14,970 nucleotides of DNA from GAS188 sp035949255 (GTDB lineage Bacteria > Pseudomonadota > Alphaproteobacteria > Rhizobiales > Beijerinckiaceae). Made by a program: the position numbers and the translations under genes. Below, one piece after another: positions 5,852 to 14,970 of this stretch (positions are counted from its first letter, which is position 1; the number at the start of each line of letters is the position of its first letter). The stretch is from contig DASZIL010000138.1 in assembly GCA_035949255.1 (NCBI GenBank), positions 1 through 14,970 on the forward strand, read 5' to 3'. Below the pieces are notes generated by a model, which was not told the DNA's origin, made no database searches, and saw only the letters and a program-made list of their open reading frames with translations.

Positions 5852-7612
5852 ATGCAAGAGGAGATGACGGGCGCCGAGATGGTGGTGCGTGCGCTGAAAG
5901 ACCAGGGAGTCGAGCATGTCTTCGGCTATCCGGGTGGAGCGGTGCTGCCGATCTATGATGCGCTTTTCCATCAAGAGGGCCTACGCCACATCCTGGTGCG
6001 CCATGAGCAAGGCGCGGCGCACGCGGCCGAAGGCTATGCGCGCTCGACCGGCAAGGTCGGCTGCCTCCTCGTCACTTCGGGGCCCGGCGCCACCAATGTG
6101 GTGACGGGGCTCACCGATGCCTTGCTCGATTCCGTGCCGATTGTCTGCATCACCGGGCAGGTGCCGACGCATCTCATCGGCTCCGACGCCTTCCAGGAAT
6201 GCGACACGGTCGGCATCACGCGCCATTGCACCAAGCATAATTACCTCGTGAAGAACGTCGCCGACCTGCCGCGCGTGCTGCACGAAGCCTTTCACGTGGC
6301 GCGCACCGGGCGGCCGGGGCCGGTGGTCGTCGACATCCCCAAGGATGTGCAATTCGCGCGCGGCCTCTACACGCGTTCGCGCGACAATCAGCACAAGACC
6401 TATCGGCCGCGCGTCAAGGGCGACCTCGGCAAGATCAAGGCGGCGCTCGCGCTCATGGCGCAGGCCAGAAAGCCTGTGTTCTACACAGGCGGCGGCGTCA
6501 TCAATTCGGGCCGCCATGCCGCGACGCTTCTGCGCGAGCTCGTCCATCTCACGGGCTTTCCGGTCACCTCGACCCTGATGGGGCTCGGCGCCTTCCCGGC
6601 TTCCGACAAGCAATGGCTCGGCATGCTCGGCATGCACGGTTCCTACGAGGCCAATCTCGCCATGCATGATTGCGACGTGATGATCTGCGTCGGCGCGCGC
6701 TTCGACGACCGCATCACCGGCCGGCTCGATGCCTTCTCGCCGAACTCGCGCAAGATCCACATCGACATCGACCCCTCCTCGATCAACAAAAACGTCAAGG
6801 TCGAGATCGGCATCCTGGGCGATTGTGGCCATGTGCTCGAGGACATGGTCCGGCTCTGGCGGGAGACGGCGGCGCGCCCCGACAAAAGCGGGCTTTCCGG
6901 GTGGTGGCGCACCATCGAGGGTTGGCGAGCCAAGAAGAGCTTCAGCTATCGCAATTCGACCGAGATCATCAAGCCGCAATATGCGGTCGAGAGGCTCTAC
7001 GCCGCCGTGAAGGGCCGCGACCATTACATCACCACAGAGGTCGGCCAGCATCAGATGTGGGCGGCGCAATTCTTCCATTTCCAGGAGCCGAACCGTTGGA
7101 TGACCTCCGGTGGGCTCGGCACCATGGGCTACGGGCTGCCGGCCGCCATCGGCGTGCAAATCGCCCACCCTGAGGCGCTGGTCATCGACATCGCCGGAGA
7201 AGCCTCGATCCTGATGAACATGCAGGAGATGTCGACGGCCATCCAACACCGCGCGCCGGTGAAGGTCTTCATCCTCAACAATGAATACATGGGCATGGTG
7301 CGCCAATGGCAGGAGCTTCTGCACGGCGGGCGCTACGCCGAGAGCTACACCGCGGCGCTGCCCGACTTCGTCAAGCTCGCCGAGGCTTACGGCGCTCACG
7401 GCATCCGCTGCTCGGACCCGGCAAAGCTCGACGAGGTGATCGCCGAGATGATCGGCACGCCGGGCCCCGTGATCGTCGATTGCGTCGTCTCGAAGGAAGA
7501 AAACTGCTTCCCCATGATCCCCTCGGGCAAGGCGCATAACGAGATGCTGCTCGGCGAGGCGGCCGAGGACATCGGCGGGGTCATCGACGAGAGAGGCAAG
7601 GCCCTGGTGTGA
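5852..7612 (+). CDS. ilvB: Acetolactate synthase large (catalytic) subunit
   Basis: Catalyses thiamine-diphosphate-dependent condensation of two pyruvates to 2-acetolactate (valine/leucine) or of pyruvate with 2-ketobutyrate to 2-aceto-2-hydroxybutyrate (isoleucine). 586 residues, normal length. The start is ATG 5852 with GGAG about 7 nt upstream, instead of a GTG at 5828 with no ribosome site. Domains: N-terminal pyrimidine-binding (about 4-170; catalytic Glu52 in RHEQGAAHAAEGYA), central domain (about 190-330), C-terminal pyrophosphate-binding (about 380-550; GTMGYGLPAAIG). The metal-binding motif reads G449-E450-A-S with NN at 476-477, spacing 27 as expected, but the usual Asp is Glu. The QWQ segment after LNNEYMGMVR is present. 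First structural gene after the attenuator; its regulatory subunit is encoded downstream, separated by a racemase-family gene. Confidence 0.97.
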   Translation: MQEEMTGAEMVVRALKDQGVEHVFGYPGGAVLPIYDALFHQEGLRHILVRHEQGAAHAAEGYARSTGKVGCLLVTSGPGATNVVTGLTDALLDSVPIVCITGQVPTHLIGSDAFQECDTVGITRHCTKHNYLVKNVADLPRVLHEAFHVARTGRPGPVVVDIPKDVQFARGLYTRSRDNQHKTYRPRVKGDLGKIKAALALMAQARKPVFYTGGGVINSGRHAATLLRELVHLTGFPVTSTLMGLGAFPASDKQWLGMLGMHGSYEANLAMHDCDVMICVGARFDDRITGRLDAFSPNSRKIHIDIDPSSINKNVKVEIGILGDCGHVLEDMVRLWRETAARPDKSGLSGWWRTIEGWRAKKSFSYRNSTEIIKPQYAVERLYAAVKGRDHYITTEVGQHQMWAAQFFHFQEPNRWMTSGGLGTMGYGLPAAIGVQIAHPEALVIDIAGEASILMNMQEMSTAIQHRAPVKVFILNNEYMGMVRQWQELLHGGRYAESYTAALPDFVKLAEAYGAHGIRCSDPAKLDEVIAEMIGTPGPVIVDCVVSKEENCFPMIPSGKAHNEMLLGEAAEDIGGVIDERGKALV

Positions 7613-7652
7613 AGATGACAGGCTCGCGAGTGAAAAGGGCGGGAAGTTGGTG

Positions 7653-8366
7653 ATGAGGACGATTGGGCTACTTGGCGGAATGAGCTGTGAATCCACGGCA
7701 ATCTACTATCGTCTGATCAACGAGGGCGTTCGCCAGCGTTTGGGCGGGCTGCATTCGGCGAAAATCCTTCTGCATTCCTTCGATTTCGCCGAGGTCCAGG
7801 CGCTGCAGAATCCGATGGGCTGGGCACAGGCGGGGGACATGCTGGCGAGGGCCGGCAGCAGCCTCGAAGGCGCGGGCGCCGACTGCCTTCTCATTTGCGC
7901 CAATCTCATGCATCGCGTCGAGCCTCAGGTTGCCGCGGCGGTCACCATTCCGCTCCTCCACATCGCCGACGTGACGGGCGCCGCCTTGAAGCGCCAGAAT
8001 GCGGCGAGGCCTCTCCTCCTCGCAACGCGACCGGTGATGGAAGAGCACTTCTACAAGGCGAGGCTCGAGGAGAGATTCGGCGTGGAGGTCCTTGTGCCCG
8101 ATAGCGGCGACCGCGCCGCCGTCCATGCGATCGTCTTCGATGAGCTTGTGCGCGGCATCGTCAGCGAGCGCGCGAAGGAGGTCTATCTTTCCATCATCGC
8201 GCGCGCTCAAGCGAACGGCGCCGACAGCGTCATCTTCGGCTGCACCGAGATCGGCCTCTTGCTTGCGCAGGGCGATCTCTCTCTGCCGATCTTCGACACG
8301 GCTGTGCTTCACGCGCGGGCCGCGGTCGATTTCGCTTTGGCCAATATGGCATCCCTCGCCGCGTGA
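7653..8366 (+). CDS. Aspartate/glutamate racemase family protein (YgeA-like), altered active site
   Basis: 237-residue member of the cofactor-independent Asp/Glu racemase superfamily, close in layout to E. coli YgeA. The start is ATG 7653 with GGGAAG 6 nt upstream; in-frame TTG and GTG precede it directly. N-terminal IGLLGGMSCEST matches the family GGMSWEST with Trp replaced by Cys12. The C-terminal catalytic cysteine is present as C197 in FGCTEIG. The N-terminal catalytic motif, normally x-[CT]-N-T-x-H, reads C82-A83-N84-L85-M86-H87: the residue equivalent to Thr83 of YgeA is Ala, and the following Thr is Leu. Cys82 stands next to it. One of the two acid/base residues therefore appears lost, so racemisation may be impaired, one-sided or replaced by another reaction. 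The gene lies between ilvB (40 nt) and ilvN (20 nt), clearly in the operon. Confidence 0.88.
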   Translation: MRTIGLLGGMSCESTAIYYRLINEGVRQRLGGLHSAKILLHSFDFAEVQALQNPMGWAQAGDMLARAGSSLEGAGADCLLICANLMHRVEPQVAAAVTIPLLHIADVTGAALKRQNAARPLLLATRPVMEEHFYKARLEERFGVEVLVPDSGDRAAVHAIVFDELVRGIVSERAKEVYLSIIARAQANGADSVIFGCTEIGLLLAQGDLSLPIFDTAVLHARAAVDFALANMASLAA

Positions 8367-8386
8367 ACTCTTTCAGGATAGGCCCG

Positions 8387-8935
8387 ATGAGCGTCCCCAC
8401 CTCCACCTCGCACTATCCCACCGCGCCCAAGGCCGAGCCGACGGCGCGCCACACGCTCGCGGTCACCGTCGACAACGAGCCCGGCGTTCTCGCGCGCATC
8501 GCAGGCATGTTCTCGGGCCGCGGCTACAACATCGAAAGCCTCACGGTTTCAGAGACGGAGCATGCGGCGCATGTCTCGCGCATCACCATCGTCACCTCGG
8601 GAACCGCGCATGTGATCGAGCAGATCAAGAGCCAGCTCGAGCGTCTCGTTCCGGTGCATGGCGTGCGCGACCTCACCATCGAAGGCGAGGTGATCGAGCG
8701 CGAGCTCGCGCTCGTCAAGGTGGCCGGCAAGGGCGAACATCGCGTCGAGGCGATGCGCCTTGCCGCGGCCTTCGGCGCGCGCACGCTCGATGCGACGCTC
8801 ACCTCCTTCGTCTTCGAGCTTACAGGCGTGACTGATGAGATCGACCGCTTCATCGCCATGATGGCCGTTGTCGGCCTCGTCGAGGTGTCCCGCACCGGCA
8901 TCGCGGCGATGAGCCGGGGCGCCGAAGGCATGTGA
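8387..8935 (+). CDS. ilvN: Acetolactate synthase small (regulatory) subunit
   Basis: 182-residue regulatory partner of IlvB (called IlvN or IlvH): binds valine or another branched-chain amino acid and confers feedback control on the holoenzyme. The ACT domain occupies about residues 22-97, with the family signature VDNEPGVLARIAGMFSGRGYNIESLTV. The C-terminal domain follows (VKVAGKGEHRVEAMRLAAAFGARTLDA...FELTG). ATG 8387 was chosen because AGGATAGG precedes it; a GTG at 8363 that overlaps the racemase stop (GTGA) would add eight residues with no ribosome site. Length fits the two-domain type (longer than E. coli IlvN, similar to IlvH). Being split from ilvB by the racemase-family gene is unusual. 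Confidence 0.96.
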   Translation: MSVPTSTSHYPTAPKAEPTARHTLAVTVDNEPGVLARIAGMFSGRGYNIESLTVSETEHAAHVSRITIVTSGTAHVIEQIKSQLERLVPVHGVRDLTIEGEVIERELALVKVAGKGEHRVEAMRLAAAFGARTLDATLTSFVFELTGVTDEIDRFIAMMAVVGLVEVSRTGIAAMSRGAEGM

Positions 8936-8947
8936 AGCGTAAATCCG

Positions 8948-9583
8948 ATGTCCCCCGCCATCCTCTCGGCAGCCGCGATGTTCGGCTTCGTCACCTCGAT
9001 CACGCCGGGGCCGAACAACATGATGCTTCTCGCTTCGGGGCTGAATTTCGGCGTGCGGCGCACGCTGCCCCATATGTTCGGCATCTCGATCGGCTACATG
9101 GTCTTGATGCTCGCCGCCGGCCTGGGGCTGGGTGAAGCGCTGCGCGACGTGCCGGGCGCCTTCCTCGTGTTGAAGCTCGTCGGCGGCGCCTACATGCTCT
9201 GGCTCGCCTGGCACATTGCGCGCGCCGCTCCTTCGAGCGAGGGGGCGGCACAAGGCGAGGAGGAGCGAGCAGCCGAGGTAGGCAAACATCGTCCGATGAG
9301 CTTCCTCGGCGCCGTCGCCTTCCAATGGGTCAACCCCAAGGCCTGGGTCATCGTGGTGACGGCGGTCGCGACCTATGTGGCGCCGAACAATCTCGTCCGT
9401 GATCTCGTCATCGTCACAGGCGTCTGTGGCCTCATCAACCTGCCCTCCATCGGCGTCTGGACAATTTTCGGCGCGAGCTTGCGGCGGCTTCTTCGTGATC
9501 CGCTCTGGCGACGACGCTTCAACGTCACGATGGCGGTGCTCCTCGTCGCCTCCCTCTGGCCGCTCCTGGCGACGGCTCCCTGA
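8948..9583 (+). CDS. LysE/RhtB-family amino acid exporter
   Basis: 211-residue inner-membrane exporter of the LysE/RhtB superfamily, expected six helices. The signature ITPGPNNMMLLASG is at residues 18-31 (P20, G21, P22, N23), and the conserved FQWVNPKAW is in the second half. Between them is a charged cytoplasmic loop rich in Glu and Ala (about residues 96-115). ATG 8948 is the only reasonable start because the frame carries a stop at 8933-8935; no clear ribosome site, so translation may be coupled to ilvN, 12 nt upstream. It ends TGATG, sharing one base with the amidase start. Placement inside the ilv operon suggests export of a branched-chain or related amino acid when the pathway is active; this is inference. 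Confidence 0.9.
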   Translation: MSPAILSAAAMFGFVTSITPGPNNMMLLASGLNFGVRRTLPHMFGISIGYMVLMLAAGLGLGEALRDVPGAFLVLKLVGGAYMLWLAWHIARAAPSSEGAAQGEEERAAEVGKHRPMSFLGAVAFQWVNPKAWVIVVTAVATYVAPNNLVRDLVIVTGVCGLINLPSIGVWTIFGASLRRLLRDPLWRRRFNVTMAVLLVASLWPLLATAP

Positions 9584-11043
9584 TGCCGCAGCCGAGCGCG
9601 CAAGCGGCGAACGCCGGGGAAGAGCTCTGCTTCCTGCCGGCGAACGTGCTGCGCGAACGCATCGCGCGGCGCGAGCTTTCGCCGGTCGAGGTGACGCGCG
9701 CGGTGCTCGAACGCGCCGAGCGGCTGCAGCGCGTGCTCAATTGTTTCATCACGATCTGCCGCGACGAGGCGCTGCGAGAGGCGCAAGCCGCCGAAAGGGC
9801 GCTTCTTCAGGGTAAGCCCTGCGGCGTGCTGCATGGCGTGCCTTTCACGGTGAAAGACATCGTGAACACGGCCGGCGTGCGGACCACCTTCGGCTCCAGG
9901 CTATATGAGAACAACGTTCCGGCCGAGGATGCAGAGGCCGTGGCGAGGTTGCGCCGCGCCGGCGCTATCCTCATCGGCAAGACGACCACCCCCGAGTTCG
10001 GCGCGAAGAGCCTTACCGACGCGCCGCTCTTCGGCCGCACGCGCAATGCCTGGAGCGCGGCGCACACGAGCGGCGGCTCGAGCGGCGGCGCCGCGGTAGC
10101 GGTCGCCGCCGGCATCGCGCCGCTCGCGGTGGCGACGGACGGTGGCGGGTCGACGCGCATTCCGGCCGCTTGCAACGGCGTCGTCGGCCTCAAGCAGACG
10201 AATGGCGTCATCCCGCACAGCCAAGCAGCGGACGCCTTCGGCAATTACACTTTCGTCACGCCGATGACGCGCACGATCGCCGACACCGCCCTCATGCTGC
10301 AGGTCATGGCGGGGGCGGATGAGAGCGACCCTTGGTCTTATGGCTTGCCCGTAAGTGATTACCTCGCGGCCGCGAAGGCCAAAGGCGATCTTCGCGGCAA
10401 GCGCATTCTGTTTTGCGCAGCGCCACCAGGCCGGCCGATCGCGGCCGAGGTCGCGACCGCTTTCGCGACAGCGCTCGGTCGCCTGCGCGAGCTCGGCGCC
10501 GAGCTCGAGGAAATGGACGGGCGGCGCTTCGACATCGAGCCGATGTGGCGCGCCATCAACCACACGACCTGGCTCGCTCGTTTCGGGCCCCTGGCCGCGC
10601 GCGATGCGGACAAGATGAGCCCCTCTCTCGTTCGGCAGCTCGCCTCGGCGTCGCAGGTGAGCGGCGTCGCCTATCAGGACGCGATGTTTGCGCGCACGGC
10701 CCTGTTCCGCCACGTCCAGTCCTTGCTCCGCGAGCATGATTTTTTGGTGACGCCGACCCTTTCGCGCACCGCGCTTCCGATCGAGCAGGATCTCTTCGGC
10801 AAGATCGCCATCGATGGCAAGAAGTTCGATGACCTTCGCGGCAATTGGTTTCCCTGGACCATGCCGTTCAACATGACGGGACATCCGGCGATGAGCGTGA
10901 ATTGCGGCTTCGGCGACGAGGGATTGCCGATCGGTCTTCAGATCGTCGGCCGTTTCCGGGGGGAAGCCGAGTTGTTGCGCCTGGGCGCCTTGCTGGAGGC
11001 CGTGCAAGGGCTTTTGACGCGTTGGCCGATGATCGAAGGCTGA
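9583..11043 (+). CDS. Amidase, amidase-signature family
   Basis: 486-residue amide hydrolase with the Ser-cisSer-Lys catalytic triad of the amidase-signature family: K91 (TVKD), S166 (SGGSSGG) and S190 (DGGGSTRIPA). The spacings K-S 99 and cisSer-Ser 24 equal those I recall for fatty acid amide hydrolase (K142, S217, S241). Related to GatA and to bacterial amidases, but there is no gatB/gatC beside it, so a free-standing amidase is more likely than a tRNA amidotransferase subunit. The ATG overlaps the LysE stop (TGATG, 9581-9585); no ribosome site is seen, so coupling is probable. Last gene of the ilv operon; acnA follows after 214 nt. Substrate unknown; amino acid amides, nitrile-derived amides or N-acyl amino acids are possibilities from context only. 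Confidence 0.9.
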   Translation: MPQPSAQAANAGEELCFLPANVLRERIARRELSPVEVTRAVLERAERLQRVLNCFITICRDEALREAQAAERALLQGKPCGVLHGVPFTVKDIVNTAGVRTTFGSRLYENNVPAEDAEAVARLRRAGAILIGKTTTPEFGAKSLTDAPLFGRTRNAWSAAHTSGGSSGGAAVAVAAGIAPLAVATDGGGSTRIPAACNGVVGLKQTNGVIPHSQAADAFGNYTFVTPMTRTIADTALMLQVMAGADESDPWSYGLPVSDYLAAAKAKGDLRGKRILFCAAPPGRPIAAEVATAFATALGRLRELGAELEEMDGRRFDIEPMWRAINHTTWLARFGPLAARDADKMSPSLVRQLASASQVSGVAYQDAMFARTALFRHVQSLLREHDFLVTPTLSRTALPIEQDLFGKIAIDGKKFDDLRGNWFPWTMPFNMTGHPAMSVNCGFGDEGLPIGLQIVGRFRGEAELLRLGALLEAVQGLLTRWPMIEG

Positions 11044-11169
11044 AAACCAAGCCGCCTCATTTCCTGCCGGAGGCGCCTTTGCGCACGTAGCCGCGCTCGC
11101 GGAAATGACCTATATCAGATTCAAGGCTGCGCCGCGCGCCGGGAGTTCATCTCCTCATCCAGCGCGGGG

Positions 11170-11204
11170 TCCGGGCGCTCCCGGAGCGGCGCGCGCTCAC
11201 GCGC
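11170..11204 (+). promoter_or_regulatory. Two tandem hairpins in the acnA leader
   Basis: TCCGGG (11170-11175) / CCCGGA (11180-11185) with tetraloop CGCT, then GCGCG (11191-11195) / CGCGC (11200-11204) with loop CTCA, lie about 50 nt before acnA. Neither is followed by a T run, so they are not intrinsic terminators. They may affect mRNA stability or translation, or may reflect GC-rich sequence. A CTATAT at 11110-11115 resembles the rhizobial -10 but has no convincing -35. The rest of the 214-nt gap shows nothing. Confidence 0.3.
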
Positions 11205-11257
11205 GAAAGGCCATTCCTGCGTTTCGATCACGCGACTAAACCCCGAAGGATGTTCCG

Positions 11258-13987
<2,730 letters not shown>

Positions 13988-14113
13988 GCACCGGCGCGAG
14001 GCAGGGGTTTTGCCACTCGATGGCCCAGATGGTGTGCGTCCGGGTTCTCATGGGCCGGCGGCAATCGCCCGACAAGTCGTTGTCAAGCAATGGACCATGA
14101 CTCGGCTTCCCGT

Positions 14114-14141
14114 TTGACAGCCAATCTCGACCTATCATAAA
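14114..14141 (+). promoter_or_regulatory. Promoter of the DUF4258/HTH pair
   Basis: A perfect TTGACA (14114-14119) is followed after 16 nt by CATAAA (14136-14141), 4 of 6 to TATAAT. Transcription would start around 14148, only a few bases before the ATG at 14153, leaving almost no leader. The -10 lies in the loop of the inverted repeat at 14124-14154. Confidence 0.55.
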
Positions 14142-14154
14142 GATAGATCGAGAT
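14124..14154. promoter_or_regulatory. Inverted-repeat operator overlapping promoter and start codon
   Basis: ATCTCGACCTATC (14124-14136), 5-nt centre ATAAA, GATAGATCGAGAT (14142-14154): 13-bp arms with a single mismatch. It covers the -10, the probable transcription start and the first two bases of the ATG. Such placement is typical of an autorepressor site of a toxin-antitoxin operon; the HTH protein of this unit is the obvious candidate binder. Confidence 0.65.
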
Positions 14155-14461
14155 GGCTGGGGTGGCGGTTGACCTGCGGTTGGCGGATCGGACCTTCCTT
14201 GAGAAGAGGATCAAGGAACTCGCGTCGGATTCTAAAAACATCGTATTCGATCACCCGCATTTCCAGCTCAGGCTCAAAAGCCGAAATCTTACGATGCGCC
14301 ATATCCTCGAAACCATCCGAACAGGGAGCATCATAGACGGTCCGAGCAAGGATAAATGGGGAGATTGGAGAGCCAAGGTCGCTCGCCTAGTCGCCGGACG
14401 ACGAGTGCAAGTCGTTCTCGCTTACAGGGGCGACCATCTGGTCGTTGTCACCGCCATATGA
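14153..14461 (+). CDS. DUF4258 protein, putative toxin of a toxin-antitoxin pair
   Basis: 102-residue small basic protein that fits the DUF4258 pattern: a His/Arg segment HPHFQLRLKSRNLT (residues 34-47), a helix MRHILETIRTGSI (48-60), then GDWRAKVARL and beta strands RVQVVLAYRG-DHLVVVTAI reaching the C-terminus. Start ATG 14153 lies inside an inverted-repeat operator with only GAG just before it; GTG 14162 is an alternative start. The fold resembles small RNase toxins in size and strand order, but activity is not established. The MqsA-like HTH gene begins 13 nt after its stop. Lower GC than the flanking aconitase gene suggests horizontal acquisition. Confidence 0.75.
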   Translation: MAGVAVDLRLADRTFLEKRIKELASDSKNIVFDHPHFQLRLKSRNLTMRHILETIRTGSIIDGPSKDKWGDWRAKVARLVAGRRVQVVLAYRGDHLVVVTAI

Positions 14462-14474
14462 GGAGCCGAACGCG

Positions 14475-14921
14475 ATGACGAAAAGGCCATATCACTATAC
14501 CGAAAGCGGGCTCGATTCGGTGTACCTGCAGAACGGGTATGAGATTGTCACCTCTCGGAAAGGGAGGGGCGTCATCATCGAAGACATCGACGGTCTTCAC
14601 AAGGCCATCGGTCAGGGCATCGTCAGCAACAAGAAGAAATTGAGAGGAAAGGAATTTCGCTTCCTGCGGAATGAACTTTTGCTGTCTCAGGAGTCTTTGG
14701 GGCGCTTGTTGCAAGTGAAGGAGCTCACCGTCGCCCGCTGGGAGAAAGAGCAAGCGCGCATTCCCTTGACGGCGGACGCGGCCATTCGATTGCTCTACCA
14801 AGAGCGCATTGGGGAAAATCAGAAACTTTCCGAGCTATTGCGGTCCATCGCCGATCTGGAGGACGTGCGCGACCGAATGGTCATGAAGGAAACCGATGAA
14901 GGTTGGAGCCGGGCAGCTTAG
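14475..14921 (+). CDS. MqsA-like HTH protein, putative antitoxin and autorepressor
   Basis: 148 residues. The N-terminal part (about 5-45: PYHYTESGLDSVYLQNGYE, then GVIIEDIDGLHKAIG) is a conserved block I have seen attached to this type of HTH. The C-terminal part (about 52-112) is a helix-turn-helix of the MqsA/XRE type (RGKEFRFLRNELLLSQESLGRLLQVKELTVARWEKEQARIP). No CxxC zinc motif is present, unlike true MqsA. Residues 113-135 form a charged helix. ATG 14475 was chosen over upstream in-frame codons from 14445 because of AGGAG at 14461-14465, 9 nt upstream, directly after the DUF4258 stop. It probably neutralises the DUF4258 protein and represses the operon at the inverted repeat. This role is inferred from gene order, HTH type and operator. 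Confidence 0.75.
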   Translation: MTKRPYHYTESGLDSVYLQNGYEIVTSRKGRGVIIEDIDGLHKAIGQGIVSNKKKLRGKEFRFLRNELLLSQESLGRLLQVKELTVARWEKEQARIPLTADAAIRLLYQERIGENQKLSELLRSIADLEDVRDRMVMKETDEGWSRAA

Positions 14922-14970
14922 AGCATGCTGACTATAGGTGGAATCGCCGTCATTATCTAAGTTACCAGTA

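Noticed and set aside
5981..7696. 571-codon antisense open frame across ilvB
   Set aside because: Shadow frame opposite a fully recognisable acetolactate synthase; composition (Arg/Asp/His rich) is artefactual.
9901..11007. 368-codon antisense open frame across the amidase
   Set aside because: Shadow of the amidase gene; no domain recognised, and the amidase triad is intact on the plus strand.
14000..14084. Hairpins after acnA (GGCA/TGCC at 14000-14014; GACAA/TTGTC at 14071-14084) as terminators
   Set aside because: Stems of 4-5 bp, no T run after them; too weak to call.

Overview
This high-GC window is chromosomal in character and looks like an alphaproteobacterium, probably Hyphomicrobiales (Rhizobiales). 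The evidence is an RcnA-type metal exporter with the long hydrophilic insert I associate with rhizobial relatives, a leader-peptide-attenuated ilvB, an AcnA-type aconitase, and an XRE-cupin/GNAT/EamA cassette. I cannot name a genus. No tRNA, rRNA, CRISPR array or insertion sequence was seen.

Region by region: (1) 1-3446, plus strand: 3' part of a nickel/cobalt exporter (rcnA-like), a secreted DUF1259 (LppY/LpqO family) protein made of two tandem repeats, and an MFS transporter. (2) 3476-5522, minus strand: an operon read right to left of an XRE-cupin regulator, a GNAT acetyltransferase and an EamA/DMT transporter. (3) 5638-11043, plus strand: a branched-chain amino acid operon. It starts with a promoter, an 11-codon leader peptide (MSNLILVRWRW) and an intrinsic terminator, together a classical attenuator. 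Then come ilvB, an Asp/Glu racemase-family gene, ilvN/ilvH, a LysE-type exporter and an amidase, all closely spaced or overlapping. (4) 11258-13987: acnA with a structured 5' leader. (5) 14114-14921: a small two-gene unit of lower GC (95 of 180 bases, about 53%, by hand count over 14161-14340). It encodes a DUF4258 protein and an MqsA-like HTH protein without zinc-binding cysteines, behind a promoter overlaid by a 13-bp-arm inverted repeat that runs into the start codon. It looks like a toxin-antitoxin module with a built-in operator. The last 49 bases (14922-14970) show nothing recognisable.

How the genes fit together: Leu/Ile/Val supply should set ribosome position on the leader peptide and so expression of acetolactate synthase (IlvB plus IlvN) and the passenger genes. 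The racemase-like protein, LysE exporter and amidase may link amino acid interconversion, export and amide hydrolysis to this control. The racemase-like protein appears to have lost one of its two catalytic residues. The XRE-cupin regulator is divergent from this operon, so the two units share a 5' region. No gap between genes exceeds 300 bases.
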